A stretch of DNA of 64,000 nt from Rhizoclosmatium globosum (lineage: Eukaryota; Chytridiomycota; Chytridiomycetes; Chytridiales; Chytriomycetaceae). Location of the stretch: positions 427,068 to 491,067 of the forward strand of contig MCGO01000028.1 in assembly GCA_002104985.1 (NCBI GenBank). The letters run 5' to 3'. Below the pieces are notes generated by a model, which saw only the letters and a program-made list of their open reading frames with translations, searched no databases and was not told the origin of the DNA. Each line of letters begins with the position of its first letter. The first letter of the stretch is position 1. Shown here one piece after another: positions 12,201-23,800 of the stretch. Position numbers and translations under genes: made by a program.

Positions 12201-12538
12201 ATGCATATACAAAGTCTGTGCGTTCTTGGAAGGAGTTGGCTGGAACGCTTTCAGTGTCACAGACGAAAAACCACAACAACTTCTATAGACTAGTAAATCT
12301 CTTCGAACACAAGTTTGAATCCAGCGAGAAAGCTTGGAATCGATTTTTCAGTTCCGAGTTCCGTTCATCTGACTGGTTGTCTGTTAAGTCAGGGTCTGCC
12401 GCCTTTCAGGCTGGTGTCTGTGAGTTACGTTTCACAGCTGCAATGGAGTGCGACAGCGGGACTGAATACTCTCCTATTGCAATGAGTGCTATATTGAAGT
12501 CGCTGGGGACATGCGGAAATGGGTTTGCTCCGCGATAG
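9231..12538 (+). pseudogene. Crypton-like tyrosine-recombinase gene (6 exons) with one in-frame stop
   Basis: Exons 9231-10088, 10142-10222, 10272-10563, 10611-10776, 10820-11916 and 12021-12538 join in phase. One intron uses a GC-AG boundary (10777-10819). The protein would be about 1,000 aa. The middle resembles the catalytic half of Crypton/YR proteins: DPGFCPIRQTIYNVLMDRQ, an H...HTFMR block, then GGRW and a Tyr eight residues later (SALVYNQ). The part after 11100 is Gln/Pro/Phe-rich and the end has YTKSVRSWKELAGTL, loosely like a GCR1_C module. A TAG at 11055-11057 interrupts an otherwise continuous frame; a 45-nt intron with a weak donor could also remove it. Function as a DNA transposon recombinase is inferred from pattern only; a host nuclear protein is possible. 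Confidence 0.5.
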
Positions 12539-12723
12539 TATACCATTCTTCTTTCTATTATCTGTCTTTCTCTTAGTTTTTACTTCGTCAATTCAATATA
12601 TCCCTTGTTCCTGGCTGGGTTTACCCAGTCAGGGGTTTCTTCTGCGTCTGTATGTGTGTGCGAGAGTCGAACCTTTCGGCAGAACCTCAACCGTGGGAAG
12701 CTCCCTGTTTTTTTTTGCCTGGG

Positions 12724-14167
12724 CTTTTTCCACGGTCCTGCTTTTTCCGAGGACAAAACCGGAACCCCAACCAAACAACATCCACTCCAAACAAATTGTA
12801 AATAAAGTAAAAGTATCATTAAAGTGTTAAATAAGAGTGGAGTGACGGCGGTGGTGCGTTCGTGGCGGCCGTGAGGCAGGCAGAATCCAAAACCTTCAAA
12901 ACCTATCTCCTCCCTCAATCCTCTCGTGATTTCCCTCCAACTTGCTAAAGCTGGGGCGTGATCCTGGCTGGGTTCCTTCAGAAATGAATAAACGTTTTTA
13001 TTTAATGTTTATTTAAAAAGTCGACAAAGGAACTAAGTTATTCCAATTACTGTGGAGACGCTGCAGTAGTTCTGCACGAGGGCATCTCAAATGAAACTGG
13101 ATATATTAGACAGGGGTCTCGTTTTTGATAAACAATGGAAAATAAACGTGTATTAATACTTTTTAATGGTGGGAATATTTGGGCAGAGTGTAGAATGTGC
13201 TGGAAGGTTGTGGACGAGAACCCAACTTCAGTCTGAAAAAGAACAAGTATTTTTTGAGTTAAGCCAGATCGCGACGAAGACTTAATAAATCGATAAATTG
13301 GTATTGTTTTATTATATAGAGAAAGTATGACGTTCTATGGTCTTGTATTTAGACCAGAATTGTGGTTTGAGTTTGGGTTTGAACACCACTTGGCTGCGAC
13401 TCGTGAACGGCTGAAGCGATTTGGCTGAAACTTTAGGTAACAATTAATAAAATTAATTTATATTACTGGTTAGAATATCGAAACGATCGAAGAAAGAATA
13501 AAGGAGCTACGCCGAGGCCCACACCTCGAACCCAACACGCGCAACTCGGGTCCCTGAGTCGTTATCGAAAAAAACGGCTCTAGGTTGCCTTTGGATTTTA
13601 GTGTTTCATCATTTAATAAAATTGGAGGGGAATCTGGAGAAAATTGAGGGAGGAGATAGGTTTTGAAGGAATTGGGTTCTGCCTGCCTCACGGCCGCCAC
13701 AAACGCACCACCGCCGTCACTCCACCGTTAATACATACTTTAATAATACTTTAACTTTATTTATGATTTGATTTGTTCAGATATTCATTGGTTGGGGATC
13801 CGGTTTTGTCCTCGGAAAAAGCAGGATCAAGAAAGCCCAGGCAAAAAAAAAACAGGGAGCTTCCCACGGTTGAAGTTCTGCCAAAAGGTTCGACTCTCGC
13901 CTACACATACATACGCAGAAGTAACCCCTGGCTGGTAAACCCAGCCACTTTTTCCACGGTCCTGCTTTTTCCGAGGACAAAACCGGAACCCCAACCAAAC
14001 AACATCCACTCCAAACAAATTGTAAATAAAGTAAAAGTATCATTAAAGTGTTAAATAAGAGTGGAGTGACGGCGGTGGTGCGTTCGTGGCGGCCGTGAGG
14101 CAGGCAGAATCCAAAACCTTCAAAACCTATCTCCTCCCTCAATCCTCTCGTGATTTCCCTCCAACTT
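12724..14167. repeat. 220-bp direct duplication flanking the inverted element
   Basis: 12724-12943 and 13948-14167 appear identical and both match the corresponding 5' region of copy 2 (18620s-18840s). They sit exactly on either side of the 1,004-bp inverted element. The repeat is far longer than any normal transposon target-site duplication. Confidence 0.8.
12944..13947 (-). mobile_element. Non-autonomous relative of the Helentron-like element, inserted in reverse
   Basis: Read on the minus strand, this 1,004-bp segment begins at 13947 with tggctgggttta, a slightly shortened version of the element's 5' end. It runs through about 800 bp diverged from the autonomous 5' region and ends near 12944 with the 3' signature aacccagccaggatcacgcc followed by the start of the terminal hairpin (ccagctttagc). 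It lacks the transposase, so it resembles the HINE-type elements mobilised by Helentrons. It splits copy 1 and is flanked by a 220-bp direct duplication. Confidence 0.7.
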
Positions 14168-15206
14168 TATTAAATGATGAAACAATAAAATACGAAGGCA
14201 ACCTAGAGCCGCTTTTTTCGATAACGGCTCTGGGTGCCGAGTTGCACGTGTTGGGTTCGAGGTGTGTGCCTCGGCGTAGCTCCTTTATCCTTTGTTCGAT
14301 CGTTTCGATATTTTAACCAGTAATAATAATTAGCTTTATTGATTGTTTTCTAAAGTTTCAACTATATCGCTTCAGCCGTTCCCGAGTCGCAGGCATGTAG
14401 TGTTCAACCCAAAACTCAAACCACAATTCTGGTCTAAATACAAGACCATAGAACGTCATACTTTCTCATAATAATAAAACAATATTCATTTGTGGATTTA
14501 TTAAGTCCTCGTCGCGTTCTGGATTAACTGAAAAAATACTTTACTTTTTTGGAATGAAGTTGGGTTGCCTTCCACAACCTTCCAGCACATTCTACACTCT
14601 CCCTAAATATTCCAACCATTAAAAAGCATTAATACACGCTTATTTTCTATTCTTTAGCAAAAAACATTTGGTAAATAGAAAACGAGGCACGAATCATAGA
14701 ATACCTGAACTTTCATTCAGCCTTCCAAACGTAAAGGACTTTCCATGATTATTATTTTTTGTCTGTGTACTTTTCTTCTATTCTCTTTTCTCTTTCTCCC
14801 TCTCTGATTTTCACTTTTTCACTTTCCCACAGTCCAAAGCTATTCACGAATGCTCAATCCTTTGTCGTTCTGTGCATCATCTATATCTTGTGAGTTTCCT
14901 TTCATTCCTTTCAATCGCTCAACTTCATTTATTCGCCTCGAGCCACTTTCTCCTTTCTCTCCAACTCTTTCTTTTCTATCCCTCCAACCTCTACTTCCCT
15001 TCTGATTATCTTTCGTAAACATTAGAATCGTAATCGTCATGAAACAAACGTGTTTCTTTGTCGGAGGAGCTTTGGCGATGTCTGTTTACTAAGGCGGGAT
15101 ACCAAACAGCAAAGTGATAAGGTATGACTCAAACATTGCTTCGGAAACGCTATATATCCCGTCCATCATCACTTTCTTTCTCCTATTAAAATCCTTTCTA
15201 ATCTAA

Positions 15207-15956
15207 ATGCTTGGACCACAGAACACTTCGTCCTCTTCAGCTCGTCACATTCATTATGATTCTTACGGCCATGGTCGAGCGGGTCTTGATGAACCAATGG
15301 GTCTTCCGCCAGTTGTTTCTGCAAGGGTCGCTCAAGTCGTACCGATGAGAGGTCGTGTCGATGCAGGCTTGATGGAGAAGCTTCGAACAGGCACAAGAAT
15401 CCGCATTCGAAACGCAACGAAGGAAGCTCCACGTGGCGAAGTACGGAAAGGAACATACTGTGACACCAACCACCACCCCTTGCACTTCTTCGTTGTACTC
15501 AAGCTCGTGGATGCCGCTTGTCTTAAGTCACCAAAGGTCATCCACGCAGGGTCTGATAATGTGGAGCTCTCTGAAATTGTTGGTCAAGTATTCCAGACAG
15601 ACAAGTTTGAACTCTTCTTAGCCGAAGCTGCTCGTAACATGCACTTGGATCCCTCTGAAACCCATGCAATGACTTGTGAAGGAGGACTCATCTTCTCTAA
15701 GAAGTTTGAAGATGGTAAGTTGTTTGGTTTGCTTTCATTGCTAATGTGTCATATAGTTCCCATCTACGATGGAACGACTGAGTTTTCATTCTACAGGGAC
15801 CTTGAACTTCTGGACGAAGAGCTTACCATCGACTCTGTCGTTCTTGTGGAATTCACCATCTCGACCTCTGAGCAGCATAGCCGCCCCCATCTACACTTTA
15901 AGCCTCAGTCTGTTACATTGTTGTATCGTGGAAGTGGAGAATGTGGAGGAGGATGA
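15207..15956 (+). CDS. Helentron-associated ORF, copy 1, unknown function
   Basis: Same protein as the 19888-20637 ORF of copy 2; the bases appear identical. It lies 5' of the transposase gene in the same orientation. See the copy 2 entry for the description. Confidence 0.5.
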   Translation: MLGPQNTSSSSARHIHYDSYGHGRAGLDEPMGLPPVVSARVAQVVPMRGRVDAGLMEKLRTGTRIRIRNATKEAPRGEVRKGTYCDTNHHPLHFFVVLKLVDAACLKSPKVIHAGSDNVELSEIVGQVFQTDKFELFLAEAARNMHLDPSETHAMTCEGGLIFSKKFEDGKLFGLLSLLMCHIVPIYDGTTEFSFYRDLELLDEELTIDSVVLVEFTISTSEQHSRPHLHFKPQSVTLLYRGSGECGGG

Positions 15957-16129
15957 GGAAGATGAAGACGTTGTAGTTTGATATTGTATCTTGATTCTTT
16001 TATTTATTTTCTTTATTTATTTTCGTCTTAATTTAATAATAATGTATGACTGTTCGTGACTCATATATTGTAACAAGAAGCATTCCATGTTTTGATGATC
16101 TTGAAAATCACCACTGAAACAATCCAAGA

Positions 16130-18513
16130 ATGCCAAAGGCCCGAAGGTTGAACACACACAAGAAACCAAGTGAGAGTAGGATTTGATTGACAGAGTTACC
16201 CTGATGTCTTTAACAACTGAGTAGCACCATCCCAGCCTTTGCTGTTCTCTCAGCCGTTGCAACCTCAAGAACTGCCACTACAAGTCCAGGAACCAGAACT
16301 TCCCCAACTAGATCAGGATATGCCTCTGAACTCTCTAAGACATTCAGTTTCTGTGCAGGGAGGATCCACCGAGAGGCCAGGCTTGCAAAACACAAATCAC
16401 ACCCTTGACCTACCCCTTTCAGAACTTCCAGGTATTCACGTTCTTCGTCTTTGTGTAATTTCTTACAATTTGCTGCATCAGTGTCTCAAAAGCAAACTCA
16501 AAGCCAAATTCCAGCAATCTCTCTTGTGAAAGATTTTGACACAGATACAGTGACACTTATCAATCAAGTTTTGGATCCACCTCCTGTAATACCAACTTCA
16601 ACTTCTTGTTCAGCTCTCACTCAAAAAGGTGCTCAATGTACTCGAAAAGCTGGCCCTAATGGGCTTTGTTATCAACATAAATATACTGGTTCCATCCCTC
16701 TAAGTGTTCGAAAACAAGTGGCCCAAGAGCAGGATCATAAACGTTCACATTCCTACTATCAGCAAAATTCTACGACTATTCTGGAGCACAAAAATGAAAA
16801 CTACATAAAGCGCAACTTAACCAAACAGGAATGCTCCCCAACTAATGAACTTCAATTTACTGTGGAGTCTCTCTCAGCCATTTCTCAAGACGTCTATTCT
16901 CCTGCCGAAATTGAGTATATACGCAAAAACAATATTTTGATTACACCATCCAAGGAGCTTGAAGAATATATTTGCAATGATTTGAAGTCGGTGATGAATG
17001 TAGACTATTGGAAAGGACGAGTGTGTTGTGTGTGCAATGTGCAATTGTTTGGTACAGTTGTGAAGCAATTTGAGGTTTCAACAATGTCGGAGAATTTGAA
17101 GTCGGTATGTTCTTTTCTCGAAGAATTACTAAGTCTCACTGTCAATAGAGCATTCAACGTAACCTACAACATCACAGTGATTGCAACAAAGAGGAAGTGT
17201 TGGCATTCTATTCACCCCCTGAAGTGGCTGACATCTTCCCTGGTTGCCTATTGTCAAAGCTGGGAGTTTCTAACCGCCCTATCCCAATGCCGGATGTAGG
17301 TCCGTCTGTTCGAGTTGGACCAAATGAAGAAATTATTTTGAATATTTGCCCTGACTGTGTGCATGATCTGGAAGCTGACAAGCTGCCGCAGTTTGCCATA
17401 AACAACCATTTGTGGTTCACTCCTTTGCCGGAAAGATTCAATCATTTGACTCAAATTGAGAAAATGATGTGTTGTCCTGTTCAAGTTGGAATGAATCTGA
17501 TAACAGTGACTGGAGGGTATGGACGGGCATTGGTTGGCCACTGTCATTTTTTTCCATCTGAGAAACCACCAGTCCTTCTCCTTGACCAACATCTTCCACC
17601 AGTTGTCAAAGTGATTCTAACTGGATCTCTGACAGCAGCTCAACTTGCAGTAGTTGAGAAAAAATTTAACATTGTCCAGTTGGATGAAGTTGATGGCAAA
17701 CCGGGTGTTCGACAACTTATGCAGTATTTAAAGGATTGTGGATCAATTACTTGTGATATTCCAGACACTCTGATAGGTATTTGATTGGCTTTGCATCTTC
17801 ATTTACATATTGAATATTTTGCATAGCTCCGCAGATTATTTTTCAATCACATGAGCTGAGTAAGGAGCTGGGGGAGCTATCATCTCATCAGAATACTACT
17901 CCTGATCAGGCACATGAACCTATTGTGGATGTTAACGAAACACCTGTTCTTGAATTTCGACACACTGTAGTACTCCCAACAGGAAAAGAGAGGTTTGGAG
18001 GTACCACTGTTGTGCAGCCTGCATTTATTATTCAGCGGAAAAATGAGTTATTGAGTAACTACAATGGTGCTCAGTTAACTAAAGCCTGTGCTCATCTGTT
18101 TCAATATGGCCAATGCGGACCGACTGACGTAAATCGTGTGCGCAAGATTCCTGTTGAGAAATATTTGATTCACTTGATGCAGATTCAAACTCGAATGTTT
18201 GCAACAGATCCAACATTCATGGGTTGTGCCATTGACTTGATTGCATCAAAATCTTCCACAGACTCAGCTAAATTTAAACTGTCCAACTATGGACCTGATC
18301 CTGGAGCAATAGATCGCGAGAACTTAGAGGCTTGGCTTTCTTATCAGGAAAACTGTCAGCTCTCCCTAAACAAGGGCCTCCCTTTGCCTGCAAAGCCTGA
18401 ATTTGATCCAAACGTAAATTCCCTCTGTCGGCAAATAAATATTGCTTGCCAAGACCACATTGGGTCTTCTCAGCAAATGAAATTGGGGAGAATGATTTCT
18501 GAGGCTGAAATGC
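16130..18513 (+). pseudogene. Rep-helicase gene of copy 1, truncated before the Rep domain is complete
   Basis: Carries the same start (ATG 16130) and the same introns as the copy 2 gene (offset 4,681 bp) but ends at 18513 in codons for EAEM. Beyond that point the frame runs into the 5' end of copy 2, adding a chimeric tail of about 55 residues. It therefore keeps the N-terminal zinc region and the C-x2-C...LPQFAINNHLWF domain but has lost the HUH motif and the whole helicase. Confidence 0.8.
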
Positions 18514-19887
18514 TTCCTGGCTGGGTTTACCCAGTCAGGGGTTTCTTCTGCGTCTGTATGTGTGTGCGAGAGTCGAACCTTTCGGCAGAACCTCAACCGT
18601 GGGAAGCTCCCTGTTTTTTTTTGCCTGGGCTTTTTCCACGGTCCTGCTTTTTCCGAGGACAAAACCGGAACCCCAACCAAACAACATCCACTCCAAACAA
18701 ATTGTAAATAAAGTAAAAGTATCATTAAAGTGTTAAATAAGAGTGGAGTGACGGCGGTGGTGCGTTCGTGGCGGCCGTGAGGCAGGCAGAATCCAAAACC
18801 TTCAAAACCTATCTCCTCCCTCAATCCTCTCGTGATTTCCCTCCAACTTTATTAAATGATGAAACAATAAAATACGAAGGCAACCTAGAGCCGCTTTTTT
18901 CGATAACGGCTCTGGGTGCCGAGTTGCACGTGTTGGGTTCGAGGTGTGTGCCTCGGCGTAGCTCCTTTATCCTTTGTTCGATCGTTTCGATATTTTAACC
19001 AGTAATAATAATTAGCTTTATTGATTGTTTTCTAAAGTTTCAACTATATCGCTTCAGCCGTTCCCGAGTCGCAGGCATGTAGTGTTCAACCCAAAACTCA
19101 AACCACAATTCTGGTCTAAATACAAGACCATAGAACGTCATACTTTCTCATAATAATAAAACAATATTCATTTGTGGATTTATTAAGTCCTCGTCGCGTT
19201 CTGGATTAACTGAAAAAATACTTTACTTTTTTGGAATGAAGTTGGGTTGCCTTCCACAACCTTCCAGCACATTCTACACTCTCCCTAAATATTCCAACCA
19301 TTAAAAAGCATTAATACACGCTTATTTTCTATTCTTTAGCAAAAAACATTTGGTAAATAGAAAACGAGGCACGAATCATAGAATACCTGAACTTTCATTC
19401 AGCCTTCCAAACGTAAAGGACTTTCCATGATTATTATTTTTTGTCTGTGTACTTTTCTTCTATTCTCTTTCTCTTTCTCCCTCTCTGATTTTCACTTTTT
19501 CACTTTCCCACAGTCCAAAGCTATTCACGAATGCTCAATCCTTTGTCGTTCTGTGCATCATCTATATCTTGTGAGTTTCCTTTCATTCCTTTCAATCGCT
19601 CAACTTCATTTATTCGCCTCGAGCCACTTTCTCCTTTCTCTCCAACTCTTTCTTTTCTATCCCTCCAACCTCTACTTCCCTTCTGATTATCTTTCGTAAA
19701 CATTAGAATCGTAATCGTCATGAAACAAACGTGTTTCTTTGTCGGAGGAGCTTTGGCGATGTCTGTTTACTAAGGCGGGATACCAAACAGCAAAGTGATA
19801 AGGTATGACTCAAACATTGCTTCGGAAACGCTATATATCCCGTCCATCATCACTTTCTTTCTCCTATTAAAATCCTTTCTAATCTAA

Positions 19888-20637
19888 ATGCTTGGACCAC
19901 AGAACACTTCGTCCTCTTCAGCTCGTCACATTCATTATGATTCTTACGGCCATGGTCGAGCGGGTCTTGATGAACCAATGGGTCTTCCGCCAGTTGTTTC
20001 TGCAAGGGTCGCTCAAGTCGTACCGATGAGAGGTCGTGTCGATGCAGGCTTGATGGAGAAGCTTCGAACAGGCACAAGAATCCGCATTCGAAACGCAACG
20101 AAGGAAGCTCCACGTGGCGAAGTACGGAAAGGAACATACTGTGACACCAACCACCACCCCTTGCACTTCTTCGTTGTACTCAAGCTCGTGGATGCCGCTT
20201 GTCTTAAGTCACCAAAGGTCATCCACGCAGGGTCTGATAATGTGGAGCTCTCTGAAATTGTTGGTCAAGTATTCCAGACAGACAAGTTTGAACTCTTCTT
20301 AGCCGAAGCTGCTCGTAACATGCACTTGGATCCCTCTGAAACCCATGCAATGACTTGTGAAGGAGGACTCATCTTCTCTAAGAAGTTTGAAGATGGTAAG
20401 TTGTTTGGTTTGCTTTCATTGCTAATGTGTCATATAGTTCCCATCTACGATGGAACGACTGAGTTTTCATTCTACAGGGACCTTGAACTTCTGGACGAAG
20501 AGCTTACCATCGACTCTGTCGTTCTTGTGGAATTCACCATCTCGACCTCTGAGCAGCATAGCCGCCCCCATCTACACTTTAAGCCTCAGTCTGTTACATT
20601 GTTGTATCGTGGAAGTGGAGAATGTGGAGGAGGATGA
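19888..20637 (+). CDS. Helentron-associated ORF, unknown function
   Basis: A 249-aa frame beginning MLGPQNTSSSS. A 42-nt in-frame segment (20397-20438) starts gtaagt and ends tatag, so it is likely spliced out, leaving about 235 aa. The sequence has a basic patch (GTRIRIRNATKEAP) and a predicted mixed alpha/beta character, with no motif I recognise. A downstream acidic run in another frame (VEEDEEDEDVVV) may be the real C-terminus if a further intron exists. It is present, apparently unchanged, in both copies. It might be a captured host gene or an element-specific accessory protein. Confidence 0.5.
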   Translation: MLGPQNTSSSSARHIHYDSYGHGRAGLDEPMGLPPVVSARVAQVVPMRGRVDAGLMEKLRTGTRIRIRNATKEAPRGEVRKGTYCDTNHHPLHFFVVLKLVDAACLKSPKVIHAGSDNVELSEIVGQVFQTDKFELFLAEAARNMHLDPSETHAMTCEGGLIFSKKFEDGKLFGLLSLLMCHIVPIYDGTTEFSFYRDLELLDEELTIDSVVLVEFTISTSEQHSRPHLHFKPQSVTLLYRGSGECGGG

Positions 20638-20810
20638 GGAAGATGAAGACGTTGTAGTTTGATATTGTATCTTGATTCTTTTATTTATTTTCTTTATTTA
20701 TTTTCGTCTTAATTTAATAATAATGTATGACTGTTCGTGACTCATATATTGTAACAAGAAGCATTCCATGTTTTGATGATCTTGAAAATCACCACTGAAA
20801 CAATCCAAGA

Positions 20811-23800
20811 ATGCCAAAGGCCCGAAGGTTGAACACACACAAGAAACCAAGTGAGAGTAGGATTTGATTGACAGAGTTACCCTGATGTCTTTAACAACTG
20901 AGTAGCACCATCCCAGCCTTTGCTGTTCTCTCAGCCGTTGCAACCTCAAGAACTGCCACTACAAGTCCAGGAACCAGAACTTCCCCAACTAGATCAGGAT
21001 ATGCCTCTGAACTCTCTAAGACATTCAGTTTCTGTGCAGGGAGGATCCACCGAGAGGCCAGGCTTGCAAAACACAAATCACACCCTTGACCTACCCCTTT
21101 CAGAACTTCCAGGTATTCACGTTCTTCGTCTTTGTGTAATTTCTTACAATTTGCTGCATCAGTGTCTCAAAAGCAAACTCAAAGCCAAATTCCAGCAATC
21201 TCTCTTGTGAAAGATTTTGACACAGATACAGTGACACTTATCAATCAAGTTTTGGATCCACCTCCTGTAATACCAACTTCAACTTCTTGTTCAGCTCTCA
21301 CTCAAAAAGGTGCTCAATGTACTCGAAAAGCTGGCCCTAATGGGCTTTGTTATCAACATAAATATACTGGTTCCATCCCTCTAAGTGTTCGAAAACAAGT
21401 GGCCCAAGAGCAGGATCATAAACGTTCACATTCCTACTATCAGCAAAATTCTACGACTATTCTGGAGCACAAAAATGAAAACTACATAAAGCGCAACTTA
21501 ACCAAACAGGAATGCTCCCCAACTAATGAACTTCAATTTACTGTGGAGTCTCTCTCAGCCATTTCTCAAGACGTCTATTCTCCTGCCGAAATTGAGTATA
21601 TACGCAAAAACAATATTTTGATTACACCATCCAAGGAGCTTGAAGAATATATTTGCAATGATTTGAAGTCGGTGATGAATGTAGACTATTGGAAAGGACG
21701 AGTGTGTTGTGTGTGCAATGTGCAATTGTTTGGTACAGTTGTGAAGCAATTTGAGGTTTCAACAATGTCGGAGAATTTGAAGTCGGTATGTTCTTTTCTC
21801 GAAGAATTACTAAGTCTCACTGTCAATAGAGCATTCAACGTAACCTACAACATCACAGTGATTGCAACAAAGAGGAAGTGTTGGCATTCTATTCACCCCC
21901 TGAAGTGGCTGACATCTTCCCTGGTTGCCTATTGTCAAAGCTGGGAGTTTCTAACCGCCCTATCCCAATGCCGGATGTAGGTCCGTCTGTTCGAGTTGGA
22001 CCAAATGAAGAAATTATTTTGAATATTTGCCCTGACTGTGTGCATGATCTGGAAGCTGACAAGCTGCCGCAGTTTGCCATAAACAACCATTTGTGGTTCA
22101 CTCCTTTGCCGGAAAGATTCAATCATTTGACTCAAATTGAGAAAATGATGTGTTGTCCTGTTCAAGTTGGAATGAATCTGATAACAGTGACTGGAGGGTA
22201 TGGACGGGCATTGGTTGGCCACTGTCATTTTTTTCCATCTGAGAAACCACCAGTCCTTCTCCTTGACCAACATCTTCCACCAGTTGTCAAAGTGATTCTA
22301 ACTGGATCTCTGACAGCAGCTCAACTTGCAGTAGTTGAGAAAAAATTTAACATTGTCCAGTTGGATGAAGTTGATGGCAAACCGGGTGTTCGACAACTTA
22401 TGCAGTATTTAAAGGATTGTGGATCAATTACTTGTGATATTCCAGACACTCTGATAGGTATTTGATTGGCTTTGCATCTTCATTTACATATTGAATATTT
22501 TGCATAGCTCCGCAGATTATTTTTCAATCACATGAGCTGAGTAAGGAGCTGGGGGAGCTATCATCTCATCAGAATACTACTCCTGATCAGGCACATGAAC
22601 CTATTGTGGATGTTAACGAAACACCTGTTCTTGAATTTCGACACACTGTAGTACTCCCAACAGGAAAAGAGAGGTTTGGAGGTACCACTGTTGTGCAGCC
22701 TGCATTTATTATTCAGCGGAAAAATGAGTTATTGAGTAACTACAATGGTGCTCAGTTAACTAAAGCCTGTGCTCATCTGTTTCAATATGGCCAATGCGGA
22801 CCGACTGACGTAAATCGTGTGCGCAAGATTCCTGTTGAGAAATATTTGATTCACTTGATGCAGATTCAAACTCGAATGTTTGCAACAGATCCAACATTCA
22901 TGGGTTGTGCCATTGACTTGATTGCATCAAAATCTTCCACAGACTCAGCTAAATTTAAACTGTCCAACTATGGACCTGATCCTGGAGCAATAGATCGCGA
23001 GAACTTAGAGGCTTGGCTTTCTTATCAGGAAAACTGTCAGCTCTCCCTAAACAAGGGCCTCCCTTTGCCTGCAAAGCCTGAATTTGATCCAAACGTAAAT
23101 TCCCTCTGTCGGCAAATAAATATTGCTTGCCAAGACCACATTGGGTCTTCTCAGCAAATGAAATTGGGGAGAATGATTTCTGAGGCTGAAATGCAGCAAA
23201 ATGGAATGGACGATATTTTTTTCACAATGAATCCAGATGATTCTAATGCTTTTCGACTGTTGGTGTATGTTAACAACAAGTACTATAACAGGTGAGCTCC
23301 TGTTTTCTACCATTGCTTGATACTTACTTTCTCCAGTTATGAATTTTTTCCAGACAAGGCAGAACGTCGAGCCGAAATCTCAAGTAACCCTGTGGCTCAA
23401 GCAATCTGGTTTCGTGAAATGATGGATCTGTTTGTTGAAAAGGTTCTGCGGTACAACTTGAAACTTGGAGTTTCCTATCATGGCGGAGGTGCATTTGGCA
23501 TTCTAAAAGACTTGAAGCAAAACACAGAAGCAGCCCCAACAGATCTTCGGTTACATGGTCACTGGCTTGCCAAGCAGGAAGGAATGCCCAGATCAACTGT
23601 GGCAGCAAAGAAGCTTCTTAACTTCTCTGATCCCCCTGTACCACATGGTCAAACACTTATTAATCTCAATGACCTCAGTGAAAATTCTCAATTTGCACAC
23701 GACTATGTTAAGTTTGCTTCAGCTATTTTTAAAGCTGATGTACCTGAAGAACTGGGTTCTTTGATGTGTCCTTGTGGTGGCGAGTGTGAGCCACTCCGTA

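Larger units (their letters stand above)
12608..18513 (+). mobile_element. Helentron/Helitron2-like element, copy 1 (3'-truncated, with nested insertion)
   Basis: The copy starts with ttcctggctgggttt, whose ctgggtttacccag forms a terminal hairpin. It is interrupted at 12944-13947 by an inverted 1-kb relative, resumes at 13948, and then follows copy 2 base for base, apart from a one-base length difference near 14780, up to 18513. There it stops within the transposase codons for ...EAEM and is joined directly to the 5' end of copy 2. The downstream half of its transposase is absent, so it cannot be autonomous. The near-identity to copy 2 means the duplication is very recent. Confidence 0.8.

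Noticed and set aside
13470..14316. A 76-aa frame (MAAVRQAE...) conserved in the inverted element and the main Helentron-like copies
   Set aside because: Many of the differences between the two versions change the amino acid (about 17 of 76), which does not suggest protein-level constraint; probably non-coding 5' sequence.
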